Source of the DNA: Streptococcus panodentis | Lineage (GTDB): Bacteria; Bacillota; Bacilli; Lactobacillales; Streptococcaceae | DNA: 19,168 nucleotides | Assembly (NCBI RefSeq): GCF_017884005.1 | Contig: NZ_QFAY01000037.1 | Location: 1-19,168 of the forward strand | Reading direction: 5' to 3' | Part shown: one piece after another, positions 7,364 through 14,626 of the stretch | How positions within the stretch are numbered: position 1 is the first letter of the stretch | How the letters are laid out: every line of letters starts with the position of its first letter | The notes under the pieces: model-generated | Database searches by the model: none | What the model saw: only the letters and a program-made list of their open reading frames with translations | What the model was told of the DNA's origin: nothing | Position numbers and translations under genes: made by a program

Positions 7364-8821
7364 TTATTCCTCTGCCTGTACTTCGCCTCGATAGTAAGCT
7401 TCCTTATCCTTCGCTTTAGCAAACTGCAGCTGAGGAATGAGCAGGAAGAAGAGGCAGACCAGACCGTAGCCGACAATTCCCAGATACTTGAAGATATAGC
7501 CGAAGCCCAGCCAAGGAATTTCAAAGTCGATATTTCCATGATAGCCGCCGTAAGAAGCCAGTCCCAGCAAGGCAACACAGAGAGCGCCCAAGGCCACCTG
7601 CAGCACCCCTGAGATAAAGGACAGGATCAGGGCTGCTTTCCAGCCGCCGCGTTTGTCTGCATAAACGGCGATGGCAGCATTGTCAAAGAAGACTGGAACG
7701 AAACCAGTAATGATGAGCACCGGATTTTTAAAGACAATCAAGAGCACAATCGTAACCAGCTGGCCAATCAAACCAAAGGCAAAGCCTGAGAGAACGGCAT
7801 TTGGTGAGCCGAACCCATAAGAAGCCGCAACATCGACCGCCGGGAATGAACCTGGCAGCAGCTTGCTGGAAATCCCTTGAAAGGCATTGGTCAGCTCGGA
7901 TACGAACATGCGGACACCCTGCATGAGGATGAAGAGATAGACAGAGAAAGTGAAAGCTGTCTGAATGATATACATGTAGAAGTCCTGTTTGGCAGGGTCA
8001 AACGGTGTCCCTGTCGTAATGACTTCTTTGTTGGCCATCACATCAGGCCCCAATACCAGAAGGATTGCTCCGAAGAAGACCAGCATCAGGGTTGCAGAAG
8101 CAACGACTGTATCGTGGAAAATGGAGAGAAACTTAGGCAGTTTCAGATTGTCCAGATTTTCCTCTTTCTTGCCCAGACGGCCTGCCACCTTGTCCACAAA
8201 CCAAATAGCAAACTGCTGCTGATGGCCGATGGCAAAGCCGCCGCCGCCCGTCAGCCGCTGGGTTGGCTCCACTGTCATATTAGAGCTGACTGCCCAGTAG
8301 AGGCCGCAGAGAAGGCCGATGGCAAGCGTACCCCAGCTGTTGCGCAGCTGCGGCACCAGCAACAGCACCATGAGCGAGACAGTTGCTGCCTGCTGAACCA
8401 TGATGTGACCGGTGATAAAGAGGGTCCGCACCTTGGTAACCTTACGGAAGGCCACCAAGAGAATATTAACCCCAAAACCAATCAAGAGAGCCGTTGTTGC
8501 TGCACCGACAAAATTTGGAAAATCATCGGCAATCTTGGTATTGGCTGCCGTCAGTCCAAAGTAAGGATCAATCACCGCCGCGCCGATTTTAAATTTAAAA
8601 TTGAGCGCCGCCAAAATCGGCCGGAAGGTGTTCACCAGACCGGCTGCCCCGGCATTGAGAATCAGGTAGCCGACTGTCGCCTTGATAAATCCGGCAAACA
8701 CATCGTGGGCCGGCTTCTTGAGCAAGGCATAGCCAATCAGCACCAAGAGGCCGACGAAGAAAGCTGGATTCTGCAAAATATTTTGCGAGAACCAATTGAG
8801 AATACTAAGAAGTATATCCAT
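7364..8821 (-). CDS. ulaA: Ascorbate-specific PTS EIIC permease UlaA
   Basis: A 485-residue polytopic membrane protein of the SgaT/UlaA EIIC family, the channel for L-ascorbate uptake with coupled phosphorylation. It has about ten hydrophobic segments. Conserved stretches include NPAFFVGLLVLIGYALLKK near the N-terminus, GGGGFAIGHQQQ (about 195-206), FQGISSKLLPGSFPAVD and a late FFDNAAIAVYADKRGG. A separate EIIC alongside EIIA and EIIB genes is the usual layout. Ribosome site GGGGAG lies 6 bases before the ATG. First gene of the operon, behind a long structured leader with CcpA and probable UlaR control. Confidence 0.95.
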   Translation of the reverse strand: MDILLSILNWFSQNILQNPAFFVGLLVLIGYALLKKPAHDVFAGFIKATVGYLILNAGAAGLVNTFRPILAALNFKFKIGAAVIDPYFGLTAANTKIADDFPNFVGAATTALLIGFGVNILLVAFRKVTKVRTLFITGHIMVQQAATVSLMVLLLVPQLRNSWGTLAIGLLCGLYWAVSSNMTVEPTQRLTGGGGFAIGHQQQFAIWFVDKVAGRLGKKEENLDNLKLPKFLSIFHDTVVASATLMLVFFGAILLVLGPDVMANKEVITTGTPFDPAKQDFYMYIIQTAFTFSVYLFILMQGVRMFVSELTNAFQGISSKLLPGSFPAVDVAASYGFGSPNAVLSGFAFGLIGQLVTIVLLIVFKNPVLIITGFVPVFFDNAAIAVYADKRGGWKAALILSFISGVLQVALGALCVALLGLASYGGYHGNIDFEIPWLGFGYIFKYLGIVGYGLVCLFFLLIPQLQFAKAKDKEAYYRGEVQAEE

Positions 8822-8846
8822 GAGAACTCCCCTTTGCTTTTATACT

Positions 8847-8933
8847 CTCAGGAAAGCAAAAGCATTGACAGCATCAGCAGAAGGCCAACGGCCAGACTCT
8901 GATGGTCGCTCTCCCTGCCTTTTCTTTCCTGAG
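8847..8933 (-). other. Structured 5' leader of the ulaA transcript
   Basis: Three nested inverted repeats share one centre region: an outer 10-bp pair CTCAGGAAAG/CTTTCCTGAG (8847-8856 and 8924-8933), a middle pair CATCAG/CTGATG (8872-8877 and 8899-8904), and an inner GGCC/GGCC pair with a 3-nt loop (8883-8893). All lie between the promoter and the ulaA ribosome site, so they are transcribed. No T-run follows, so this is not a simple attenuator. Function unknown. Confidence 0.55.
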
Positions 8934-8957
8934 TAGTTTTCTTGTTCTTATAGGCTT

Positions 8958-8986
8958 ATTATAATCTTTGAAAGCGATAACAAAAA
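8958..8986 (-). promoter_or_regulatory. ulaABCDEF promoter
   Basis: Minus-strand -10 TATAAT (8958-8963). With a 17-base spacer the -35 is TTTTTG (8981-8986), which is poor, so an activator is probably needed. The transcript would have a leader of roughly 130 nt before ulaA. Confidence 0.7.
8969..8982. promoter_or_regulatory. cre site (CcpA box) in the ulaA promoter
   Basis: TGAAAGCGATAACA matches the catabolite-responsive consensus TGWNANCGNTNWCA at every fixed position, on either strand. It lies between the -35 and -10, a position that gives repression by CcpA in the presence of preferred sugars. Confidence 0.85.
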
Positions 8987-9023
8987 GACCAAGAATTACA
9001 CAGGCAACTGTTCACTCTTGGAC
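8982..9023 (-). promoter_or_regulatory. Candidate UlaR operator upstream of ulaA
   Basis: Minus-strand GTCCAA (9018-9023), 25 bases, TTGGTC (8987-8992), then TTTTT. TTGGTC lies 23 bases before the -10. Spacings and inner TGAACA and TGTG match the ulaG promoter exactly. A longer inverted pair CCAAGA/TCTTGG is present in this copy. Confidence 0.6.
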
Positions 9024-9094
9024 TGTCACGATATATAGTCACACTAACAGAATTCACACAAGGCAGCCAGCCGCTCATGCTCAATAAAAATCTG
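9024..9094. other. Noncoding stretch upstream of the ulaA operator
   Basis: No gene is seen. TCAC occurs three times in one direction at 13-14 base intervals (about 9013-9043), which could be part of a regulator site or chance. Confidence 0.3.
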
Positions 9095-9155
9095 CAGTCT
9101 CCCATGATGGCTGCGCCCTCACCCTCGGAGTTTTAGAAACCACCGTATAAAGTCC
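9095..9155 (-). repeat. Repeat fragment (copy D), matching the end of copy B
   Basis: Read on the minus strand it contains GGACTTTATACGGT, a TTCTAAAA segment, GGGTGAGGGCGCAGCCATCA and TGGGAGACTG. These align in the same order with 3882-3953 of copy B, with a few substitutions and gaps. The front part of the repeat (the 67-bp hairpin block) is absent here. The flank at 9159-9184 has an inverted pair GCTGCG/CGCAGC. Confidence 0.6.
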
Positions 9156-9264
9156 CCCAGCTGCGGTTGATATGCAAGACGCAGCGGTTGACTTAGGCAA
9201 GCCGAGTTGATGCTGTTTTTCGAAGAGTCTGAGTATGGGGCCTGGCAGAGCGCTGGCCGAGAAA

Positions 9265-9290
9265 GAAAAAACCGCAAGGCGGAGCCTCAC
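9265..9290 (-). terminator. Possible terminator after the small HTH gene
   Basis: Minus-strand stem CCGC/GCGG (9272-9282, 3-nt loop) followed by TTTTTTC. The stem is short, and an alternative AGGC/GCCT pairing overlaps it. It lies about 35 bases past the stop codon of the HTH gene. Confidence 0.4.
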
Positions 9291-9316
9291 AGTCTTTTGG
9301 TTGAATGAATTGAATC

Positions 9317-9562
9317 CTACTCTTGTATAGTCAGAGCATACTTTTCGTGGTTATCTTCATACCACTGAATCAAAGCAAGGGCCGTTTGATAAGTGATGTT
9401 CTTAATCTTACTGGTTCCCTTGGTCAGCGTCAGGATGCTCATCTTGCTGATGTTTGCATCCGTCGCAATTCTATAACTGGTTAATGTTCCATTAACGAGC
9501 AACTGAACTACTGCCTCGACTTTCCTGTAGTCGGGCATAGTTGTAATATCCAACTTTTTCAT
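9317..9562 (-). CDS. Small helix-turn-helix DNA-binding protein, function unknown
   Basis: An 81-residue protein. Residues about 27-64 (LTSYRIATDANISKMSILTL and on to NITYQTALAL) look like a Cro/XRE-type helix-turn-helix: a recognition-helix region SKMSILTLTKGTSKI between a SYRIATDANIS helix and a TALALIQWY helix. There is no second domain. A good ribosome site (AGGAGAGG) lies 7 bases before the ATG, and a TATAAT box lies at 9604-9609. It lies downstream of clpL but beyond clpL's strong terminator, so it is expressed on its own. I do not recognise a characterised homologue. It could be a chromosomal regulator or a leftover from a mobile element. Confidence 0.75.
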   Translation of the reverse strand: MKKLDITTMPDYRKVEAVVQLLVNGTLTSYRIATDANISKMSILTLTKGTSKIKNITYQTALALIQWYEDNHEKYALTIQE

Positions 9563-9603
9563 AATGAAATCCTCTCCTAAAAAAACTTAATTCATTCCAT
9601 ACT

Positions 9604-9632
9604 ATTATACACCTTTTTTCTACATTTATATA
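9604..9632 (-). promoter_or_regulatory. Promoter of the small HTH gene
   Basis: Minus-strand TATAAT at 9604-9609 with a weak -35 (TATATA, 9627-9632, 17-base spacer). The surrounding region is very AT-rich. The start codon lies about 41 bases downstream. Confidence 0.5.
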
Positions 9633-9653
9633 TATAAAAACTCAAAAATATAC

Positions 9654-9702
9654 AAAAAAATTAGAACAAAATCTATTGAAGTGTCAACTGATCTTGTTCT
9701 AA
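9654..9702 (-). terminator. Rho-independent terminator of clpL
   Basis: A 13-bp stem with one G-U pair (TTAGAACAAGATC with GATTTTGTTCTAA, 9690-9702 and 9661-9673), extended inward by GTTGA/TCAAT to almost the whole length. It is followed by seven T (9654-9660). It begins 8 bases after the clpL stop codon. Confidence 0.9.
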
Positions 9703-9710
9703 GCTTGATT

Positions 9711-11855
9711 TTAAGCCTCTGGAGCGGATTTTTCTGCTGGAGATTGCTTGTCAGATTTTTCTCTGATGACCAGAACGCCGTCCTCCAAATCGGCTTCCAG
9801 ATGTTTGGCATCCAGATGGTCCAAGTGGAAGTCGGTCACATTGTCCCGAATCTGCTGCTCGATGACCCGGCGCAGCGGACGGACTCCCATGACCTCATCA
9901 TAGCCTTCTTCGCGCAGGAATTCTTTGGCTGCATCAGACACTGCCAGGTCGATTTCTTTCTTAGAAAGGGTTTGATTGACCTCAATCAGCATCAGATCAA
10001 CAATCTCACTCAGATCTTCCTTGGTCAGATGAGAGAATTCGATAACGGCATTGAAACGGTTGAGGAATTCCGGACGGAAGTAAGGTTTGAGCCGGTCCAT
10101 CAGTTCTGGCTTTTCATCATCCTCACCCAGACCTGCTTCGTAGCCAAAGCCGGCATTGGAGGTAGCGATAATGACGGTATTCTTGAAGTTGACCGTATTG
10201 CCCTGTCCGTCAGTCAGACGGCCGTCATCCAGCACCTGCAGAAGCAGCGTGATGACCTGCGGGTCTGCTTTTTCAATCTCGTCCAAGAGAATGATGGAGT
10301 AAGGATTGCGGCGGACGCGTTCTGTCAGGGTATTGCTGTTGTCATCGTAGCCCACATAGCCAGCTGTTGTCCCAATCAGCTTGGAAACGGCTGTCCGGTC
10401 TGAGTACTCAGACATGTCCAGACGGATAATGGCTTCCTTGGTGCCAAACATATCCAAGGCCAGCTGCTTGGCCAGCTCGGTCTTGCCGACCCCGGTCGGT
10501 CCGACAAAGAGGAAGGAGCCAATCGGCCGGTTGCCTTCATCAAAGCCGGCCCGATTGCGGCGGATGGCCCGCGCCACGGCTTCAACTGCTTTATTCTGAC
10601 CGATGACCTTGGCTTTGAGGCGCTTATTCATGCCCTTGAGCCGCTCAATATCGCTGGCTCCCATCTGCGAAACCGGAATGCCGGTCATCCGCTCAACAGA
10701 CTCCGCCACATCGTTGACAGTAGCTGTCACCTTCATGTCTTCGGTATGATTTTCAATTTTCTTTTCCAGCTCTTCAATGCGGGTCTTGGCATTAAGGGCT
10801 GCTTCAAAGTCTTCCTTTTCAACAGCTGCTTCCTGCTTGGCCTTCTGCTCAGCTATCTCTCTTTCCACCGCGTGAACATCGGTCACCGGATGCTGGGCAG
10901 CCAAGTGAGCAGCCGTCACATCGATCAGGTCAATGGCCTTGTCCGGCAGGCTGCGCTGCGGGATATACTGGACTGAATAGTCCACTGCTGCTTTCAGCAC
11001 CTCATCCGGCAGGATGACATTGTGGTGCTGCTCGTAGAGGTCGCGGATTCCCTGAAGGATTTGGTAAGTGTCTTCTGCAGAAGGAGCGTTGACCTTGACT
11101 TCGTTGAAGCGGCGGGCCAGGGCTGCATTCTTGAGAATGGTATTGCGGTATTCATCTTGGGTAGTTGCCCCGATTACGGTCAGCTCACCGCGGGAAAGGG
11201 CTGGTTTGAGAATATCGGCCAGACCTTTGGATCCGCTGTCACCGCCGGTACTGCCCGCACCCAGGATTTGGTGGATTTCATCAAAGAAGAGGATGATGTT
11301 GCCGGCTTCCTTGACTTCGCTGACCAGATTCTGAATGTTTTCCTCAAAACTGCCCCGATACTGGGTTCCTGCTTCCAGACCAGAAATATCAACGGAAATG
11401 ACTTCCTTATTTTTGATAGCAGCTGGCACATCGCCATGGACAATAGCCTGAGCCAGACCTTCTACGACGGCGGTTTTACCAACCCCTGCATCTCCGACCA
11501 GAACCGGATTGTTCTTGGTCCGGCGGGAAAGAATCTCAGCCGTTTCCTGAATTTCCTTATTGCGGCCGATGACAGGATCCAGCTTGCCTTCTCTGGCTTC
11601 CTCAGTCAAATTGCGGCCCAGCTTAGCCAAGATGCCGTCCTGCTTGGGTGCCTGAGTCTGGCCTTGGACAGCCTGGCCCTGCTCGGTCTGATGAGGCAGC
11701 TGTCCGGTTGCCCGGTATTGGGCAAACTCTTCCGGCGTCACTTCCCGGCCGTTGATGAGGTAGCGGCGGTTTTCGCTGTTGTAGCCGCCCATGCGCCCCA
11801 TGAGCTGGTTGAAAATATCGTCCATATTGTTAAAGTTGTTGTAATTGTTGTTCAT
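9711..11855 (-). CDS. clpL: ATP-dependent Clp-family chaperone ClpL
   Basis: A 714-residue Hsp100 disaggregase with two AAA+ modules. The Asn-rich start ([20 protein letters not shown]) and [20 protein letters not shown] identify ClpL rather than ClpC, ClpE or ClpB: there is no zinc finger and no full N-terminal repeat domain. First module: Walker A GDAGVGKT (121-128), Walker B ILFFDEIH (188-195). A short coiled-coil middle domain spans about 330-370. Second module: Walker A GPTGVGKT (452-459), Walker [11 protein letters not shown] (521-530). ClpL acts in heat, acid and antibiotic stress. Start 11855 is chosen over 11927 because GAGGGA lies just before it and known ClpL proteins begin there. 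The gene has its own terminator and an elaborate upstream region. Confidence 0.95.
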   Translation of the reverse strand: MNNNYNNFNNMDDIFNQLMGRMGGYNSENRRYLINGREVTPEEFAQYRATGQLPHQTEQGQAVQGQTQAPKQDGILAKLGRNLTEEAREGKLDPVIGRNKEIQETAEILSRRTKNNPVLVGDAGVGKTAVVEGLAQAIVHGDVPAAIKNKEVISVDISGLEAGTQYRGSFEENIQNLVSEVKEAGNIILFFDEIHQILGAGSTGGDSGSKGLADILKPALSRGELTVIGATTQDEYRNTILKNAALARRFNEVKVNAPSAEDTYQILQGIRDLYEQHHNVILPDEVLKAAVDYSVQYIPQRSLPDKAIDLIDVTAAHLAAQHPVTDVHAVEREIAEQKAKQEAAVEKEDFEAALNAKTRIEELEKKIENHTEDMKVTATVNDVAESVERMTGIPVSQMGASDIERLKGMNKRLKAKVIGQNKAVEAVARAIRRNRAGFDEGNRPIGSFLFVGPTGVGKTELAKQLALDMFGTKEAIIRLDMSEYSDRTAVSKLIGTTAGYVGYDDNSNTLTERVRRNPYSIILLDEIEKADPQVITLLLQVLDDGRLTDGQGNTVNFKNTVIIATSNAGFGYEAGLGEDDEKPELMDRLKPYFRPEFLNRFNAVIEFSHLTKEDLSEIVDLMLIEVNQTLSKKEIDLAVSDAAKEFLREEGYDEVMGVRPLRRVIEQQIRDNVTDFHLDHLDAKHLEADLEDGVLVIREKSDKQSPAEKSAPEA

Positions 11856-11983
11856 CTTGTTCCCTCGTTTTTCTTTCCTATATTTATTATACTCTTTTAA
11901 AAAGTTTTTTTCTAGCAGCATCTTCAAATGGTTTCTGAATTTTACTATTTGATTTTACATAATTTTTTAAAACTCCAAGTCAT

Positions 11984-12006
11984 AGAGGCTGAAAAAATCT
12001 GCCTCT
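11984..12006 (-). other. Hairpin in the clpL leader
   Basis: AGAGGC/GCCTCT stem (11984-11989 and 12001-12006) with an 11-nt AT-rich loop. It lies in the transcribed leader about 130 bases before the clpL start. On the plus strand it is followed by TTCGTTTTTT and could stop opposing transcription. Confidence 0.45.
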
Positions 12007-12126
12007 TTCGTTTTTTCTAAATTCTTTCTAAGAAAAGGAAGTTTACATAATTTTTACCGACTCTAAAAAATAAAGCAGTAGGCTGTATAAATCCCATCTC
12101 TCTTAAGAAAGACTGGTAAACTTTTC

Positions 12127-12168
12127 GTTTACAAATGTAATTATAACTTATTTCAAATCACTTGTCAA
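12127..12168 (-). promoter_or_regulatory. clpL promoter P2 with CopY/BlaI-type palindrome
   Basis: Consensus minus-strand TTGACA (12163-12168), 17 bases, TATAAT (12140-12145), directly followed by the palindrome TTACATTTGTAA (12129-12140), where transcription would begin. The core TACAnnTGTA is the operator form bound by CopY and BlaI/MecI repressors. An extra GTAAAC (12116-12121) faces the palindrome. Confidence 0.8.
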
Positions 12169-12254
12169 TACTTTTTTAAAAAAATTTACATAATTTTTCA
12201 GAACTGCAAAGAAAAATGGCAAAGTGTCTTTGATAAGGTTTGTAAATTCACTTT

Positions 12255-12296
12255 GTTTACAAATGTAATTATACCCCCTTGCTTTCTGCTTGTCAA
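12255..12296 (-). promoter_or_regulatory. clpL promoter P1 with CopY/BlaI-type palindrome
   Basis: Consensus minus-strand TTGACA (12291-12296), 17 bases, TATAAT (12268-12273), again followed by TTACATTTGTAA (12257-12268). A flanking TTTGTAAA (12239-12246) makes an 8-bp inverted pair with TTTACAAA. It sits exactly 128 bases upstream of P2 and has the same architecture, with different spacer sequence. Confidence 0.8.
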
Positions 12297-12334
12297 GGCT
12301 TTTTAGAAGGAAATTTACATAATTTTTCAAAGCA

Positions 12335-12362
12335 CATAAATAAAGGCAGCCAATTGGCTGCC
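12335..12362 (-). terminator. Terminator of the ABC transporter operon
   Basis: Perfect palindromic stem GGCAGCC/GGCTGCC with AATT in the centre (12345-12362), followed on the minus strand by TTTATTTATG. It lies 17 bases past the ATPase stop and separates this operon from the clpL promoters. Confidence 0.85.
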
Positions 12363-12379
12363 TCATCTGACATATCTTC

Positions 12380-13144
12380 TTATATCATATACTCCACACT
12401 GTAGCTGGCATCTGACAGGAGGCGGGAGAGGAACTGCCGGGTCCGTTCTTCCTTGGGACTGGAGAAGAATGTCTTAGGGGGATTTTCTTCTATGATATGG
12501 CCGCCGTCCATAAAGATGACATGGTTGGCCACATCGCGGGCAAAGCTCATCTCATGAGTCACGACGACCATGGTGATGCCTTCCTCAGCCAGCTGCTTCA
12601 TGACACTGAGCACATCGCCGACCAGCTCTGGATCCAAAGCCGAGGTGGGCTCGTCTAAGAGAATGACCTCAGGCTTGACGGCAATGGCACGCGCGATGCC
12701 AATCCGCTGCTGCTGACCGCCGGACAGTTGGGAAGGATAGTAATCCCTGTAAGCCGAAAGACCAACACGCTCAAGGGCTTCATCAGCAATCTTAAGAGCC
12801 TCGTCTCTGGGAACCTTTCTGGCCACAATCAGGCCTTCCAGGATATTTTCCAGCGCTGTTTTATTGGCAAAAAGATTATAGTGCTGAAAGACAAAGGCTG
12901 TCTTTCTGCGGATTTCCAAAATCTCCTTTTTGGACAGTTTGGCCAGATCATAGTCCTTGCCGGCCAGATTCAGGAGACCGCTGTCGGCCTTTTCCAAGTG
13001 ATTGAGGCAGCGCAGAAAAGTCGTCTTCCCCGAGCCGGATGGCCCCAGAATGACCACCACGTCCCCCTGATTGACCTTGAGACTGACATCAGCCAAGACC
13101 TGCCGGTCTCCAAAACTTTTTGATACATGTTTTACTTCGAGCAT
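12380..13144 (-). CDS. Amino-acid ABC transporter ATP-binding protein (TcyN/GlnQ-like)
   Basis: A 254-residue ATPase of the polar amino-acid uptake family. Visible motifs are Walker A GPSGSGKT (34-41), the Q-loop FVFQHYNLF, the signature LSGGQQQR (140-147), Walker [14 protein letters not shown] (160-172) and the switch histidine H197 in [26 protein letters not shown] is typical of the polar amino-acid group. Ribosome site GGGAAAG. It follows the permease gene by 12 bases and is the last gene of the operon. The substrate cannot be read from this subunit. The overall set of two binding proteins, two permeases and one ATPase resembles B. subtilis TcyJKLMN for cystine and related sulfur compounds. 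Confidence 0.9.
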   Translation of the reverse strand: MLEVKHVSKSFGDRQVLADVSLKVNQGDVVVILGPSGSGKTTFLRCLNHLEKADSGLLNLAGKDYDLAKLSKKEILEIRRKTAFVFQHYNLFANKTALENILEGLIVARKVPRDEALKIADEALERVGLSAYRDYYPSQLSGGQQQRIGIARAIAVKPEVILLDEPTSALDPELVGDVLSVMKQLAEEGITMVVVTHEMSFARDVANHVIFMDGGHIIEENPPKTFFSSPKEERTRQFLSRLLSDASYSVEYMI

Positions 13145-13156
13145 CTTCTTTCCCTT

Positions 13157-13843
13157 CTAAGTAAGTGCAAAACGCTTCTCGAGGCGCCGGAAAATCCACT
13201 GAATCAGTCCGCAGATGACAATATAGATGACAAAGATGACCAGATAGGATTCCGAGTACTGATAAGAATAGGAGGCCTCAATCTTAGCCAGAGCAGTAAT
13301 ATCCTTGACCGTCATAACAAAAACCAGCGAAGTTCCCTTGACCAGATTGATGACCAAGTTGGCCAGATTGGGCAGGGCAGACCGCAAAGCCTGAGGGAAA
13401 ACGATTCGCCTGTAAGCCTGAAAATTGGTCAGACCAATAGCCTGAGCAGCCTCCAGCTGCCCCTTGTCTACCGTCAGAATAGCCGAGCGCAGAATCTCAG
13501 ACAGGCTGCCGGTCGTCATCAGGCTGTAAATGATAAAGGCATAGTAGATAGGATTAAACTTAAAAACATCCACATGGCTGCCCAGACTTTTGAAAAGGTT
13601 ATTGAGCAGACTGGGGAAAAGACTGTAAAAAAAGAGAATGAGGAGGATAGGCGGCGTAGCCCGAATGAAGGCCAGATAAACCACTGAAAAAGCTCGGACG
13701 CCCCGCACCTTGTAAATCTGCCCCAGAGCCAAAAAGAGGGCCGGCAGAAAACTAAGCAGAATGGCCACAGCCATAATCAGCAGGGTGACCGGGATGCCTT
13801 TCAGAGTCAAAAGAAAGGTTTTGACAATATAATCGAAATCCAT
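13157..13843 (-). CDS. Amino-acid ABC transporter permease (TcyM/HisM-type)
   Basis: A 228-residue inner-membrane subunit of the His/Glu/Gln/Arg/opine permease family with about five hydrophobic segments. The cytoplasmic coupling loop is visible as EAAQAIGLTNFQAYRRIVFPQ (131-151 region). FIRATPPILLILFFY (59-73) matches the conserved RGTPxLvqLff motif of this family. It begins 3 bases after the stop of the other permease, with a GAGAGGT ribosome site inside that gene's end, so the two are likely translated together and form a heterodimeric channel. Confidence 0.9.
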   Translation of the reverse strand: MDFDYIVKTFLLTLKGIPVTLLIMAVAILLSFLPALFLALGQIYKVRGVRAFSVVYLAFIRATPPILLILFFYSLFPSLLNNLFKSLGSHVDVFKFNPIYYAFIIYSLMTTGSLSEILRSAILTVDKGQLEAAQAIGLTNFQAYRRIVFPQALRSALPNLANLVINLVKGTSLVFVMTVKDITALAKIEASYSYQYSESYLVIFVIYIVICGLIQWIFRRLEKRFALT

Positions 13844-13846
13844 AGC

Positions 13847-14539
13847 TTACCTCTCTTTGATGGTCAGGCTTTTTTCCAGCAGCTGGGAAAAAGCAGAAAT
13901 CAGCAGAGCAATGGCCCAGTAAATCAGGGCAACTGCTGTATAGGTTTCCAGAGAATAATTGCCCAGATTGCGGCTGATCAGATTCTGACCGGCTCCCATA
14001 ACATCAATGGCCCCGATGGTATAGGCCAGAGCCGCATCCCGCATGAGATTGAGGATAGCCGTCGTCACATTTGGCAGGGCGATACGGAAGGCCTGAGGCA
14101 AAACAATGCGCAGAAAAGTCTGGGCCGGTGTCAGCCCGATACTGAGACCTGCTTCGGTCTGCCCCTTGGGAACGGACAGATAGGCTGCCTTAAAGACCTC
14201 CGCAATCATAGCCGCAAAAAGCAGAATCATGGTAAGAATGACAAAAACCGTCCGCGACCAGTTATTGATATCCAGCCCCAGCCACCACTTCAGAAATTCC
14301 GGAATACCGTAAAAGACCAGAAAAAGCAGGACAATAGGCGGCGTACATCTAAGTATAAAGATATAACCCTGGGCCAGACCCGCGAATGCTCTGTCCTCAG
14401 CCAGCTGGGCCCAGGCCAAAAGACCGCCCAGCAAAGAACCGATAACAGCGGTCAGCACCATAATCCATAAGGTAGTCGGCAGGGCCTGCAAGAGGATGGG
14501 AATTTGTTCAAAGACGCGTGTCAAGTCGTAGGCGACCAT
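13847..14539 (-). CDS. Amino-acid ABC transporter permease (TcyL/HisQ-type)
   Basis: A 230-residue permease of the same family as its downstream partner. It has the RCTPPIVLLFLVFYG motif (64-78) and a coupling loop TEAGLSIGLTPAQTFLRIVL (128-147), where the usual EAA is EAG. Ribosome site AGGAG lies 8 bases before the ATG. It follows the binding-protein gene after 87 bases that contain a weak ATTTAG/CTAAAT hairpin without T-run, a common way to lower expression of membrane subunits relative to the binding protein. Confidence 0.9.
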   Translation of the reverse strand: MVAYDLTRVFEQIPILLQALPTTLWIMVLTAVIGSLLGGLLAWAQLAEDRAFAGLAQGYIFILRCTPPIVLLFLVFYGIPEFLKWWLGLDINNWSRTVFVILTMILLFAAMIAEVFKAAYLSVPKGQTEAGLSIGLTPAQTFLRIVLPQAFRIALPNVTTAILNLMRDAALAYTIGAIDVMGAGQNLISRNLGNYSLETYTAVALIYWAIALLISAFSQLLEKSLTIKER

Positions 14540-14626
14540 AATTTTTTACTCCTTAGATTCTTATACTCTTTGCAGACTGTTTTGAAAAGCTTCACTATTT
14601 AGACAAAAACAGAAGTCAACTAAATC

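Larger units (their letters stand above)
11954..12327. repeat. Four copies of a 14-bp box upstream of clpL
   Basis: TTTACATAATTTTT occurs at 11954-11967, 12042-12055, 12185-12198 and 12314-12327, all in the same orientation. The last two each lie 16-17 bases upstream of the -35 of a clpL promoter. The first two lie in the leader and are not followed by a recognisable promoter. Confidence 0.85.

Noticed and set aside
9081..9290. 69-codon minus-strand frame near the ulaA upstream region
   Set aside because: It crosses the repeat fragment and a hairpin, and it has no convincing ribosome site.
12148..12366. 72-codon minus-strand frame upstream of clpL
   Set aside because: It runs through both repeat boxes and promoters. 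Its repeated LKNYVNF is simply the translated 14-bp box.
11856..12379. CtsR operator for clpL
   Set aside because: I looked for tandem GGTCAAA-type heptads in both directions and saw none; the GTCAA strings present are the -35 boxes.
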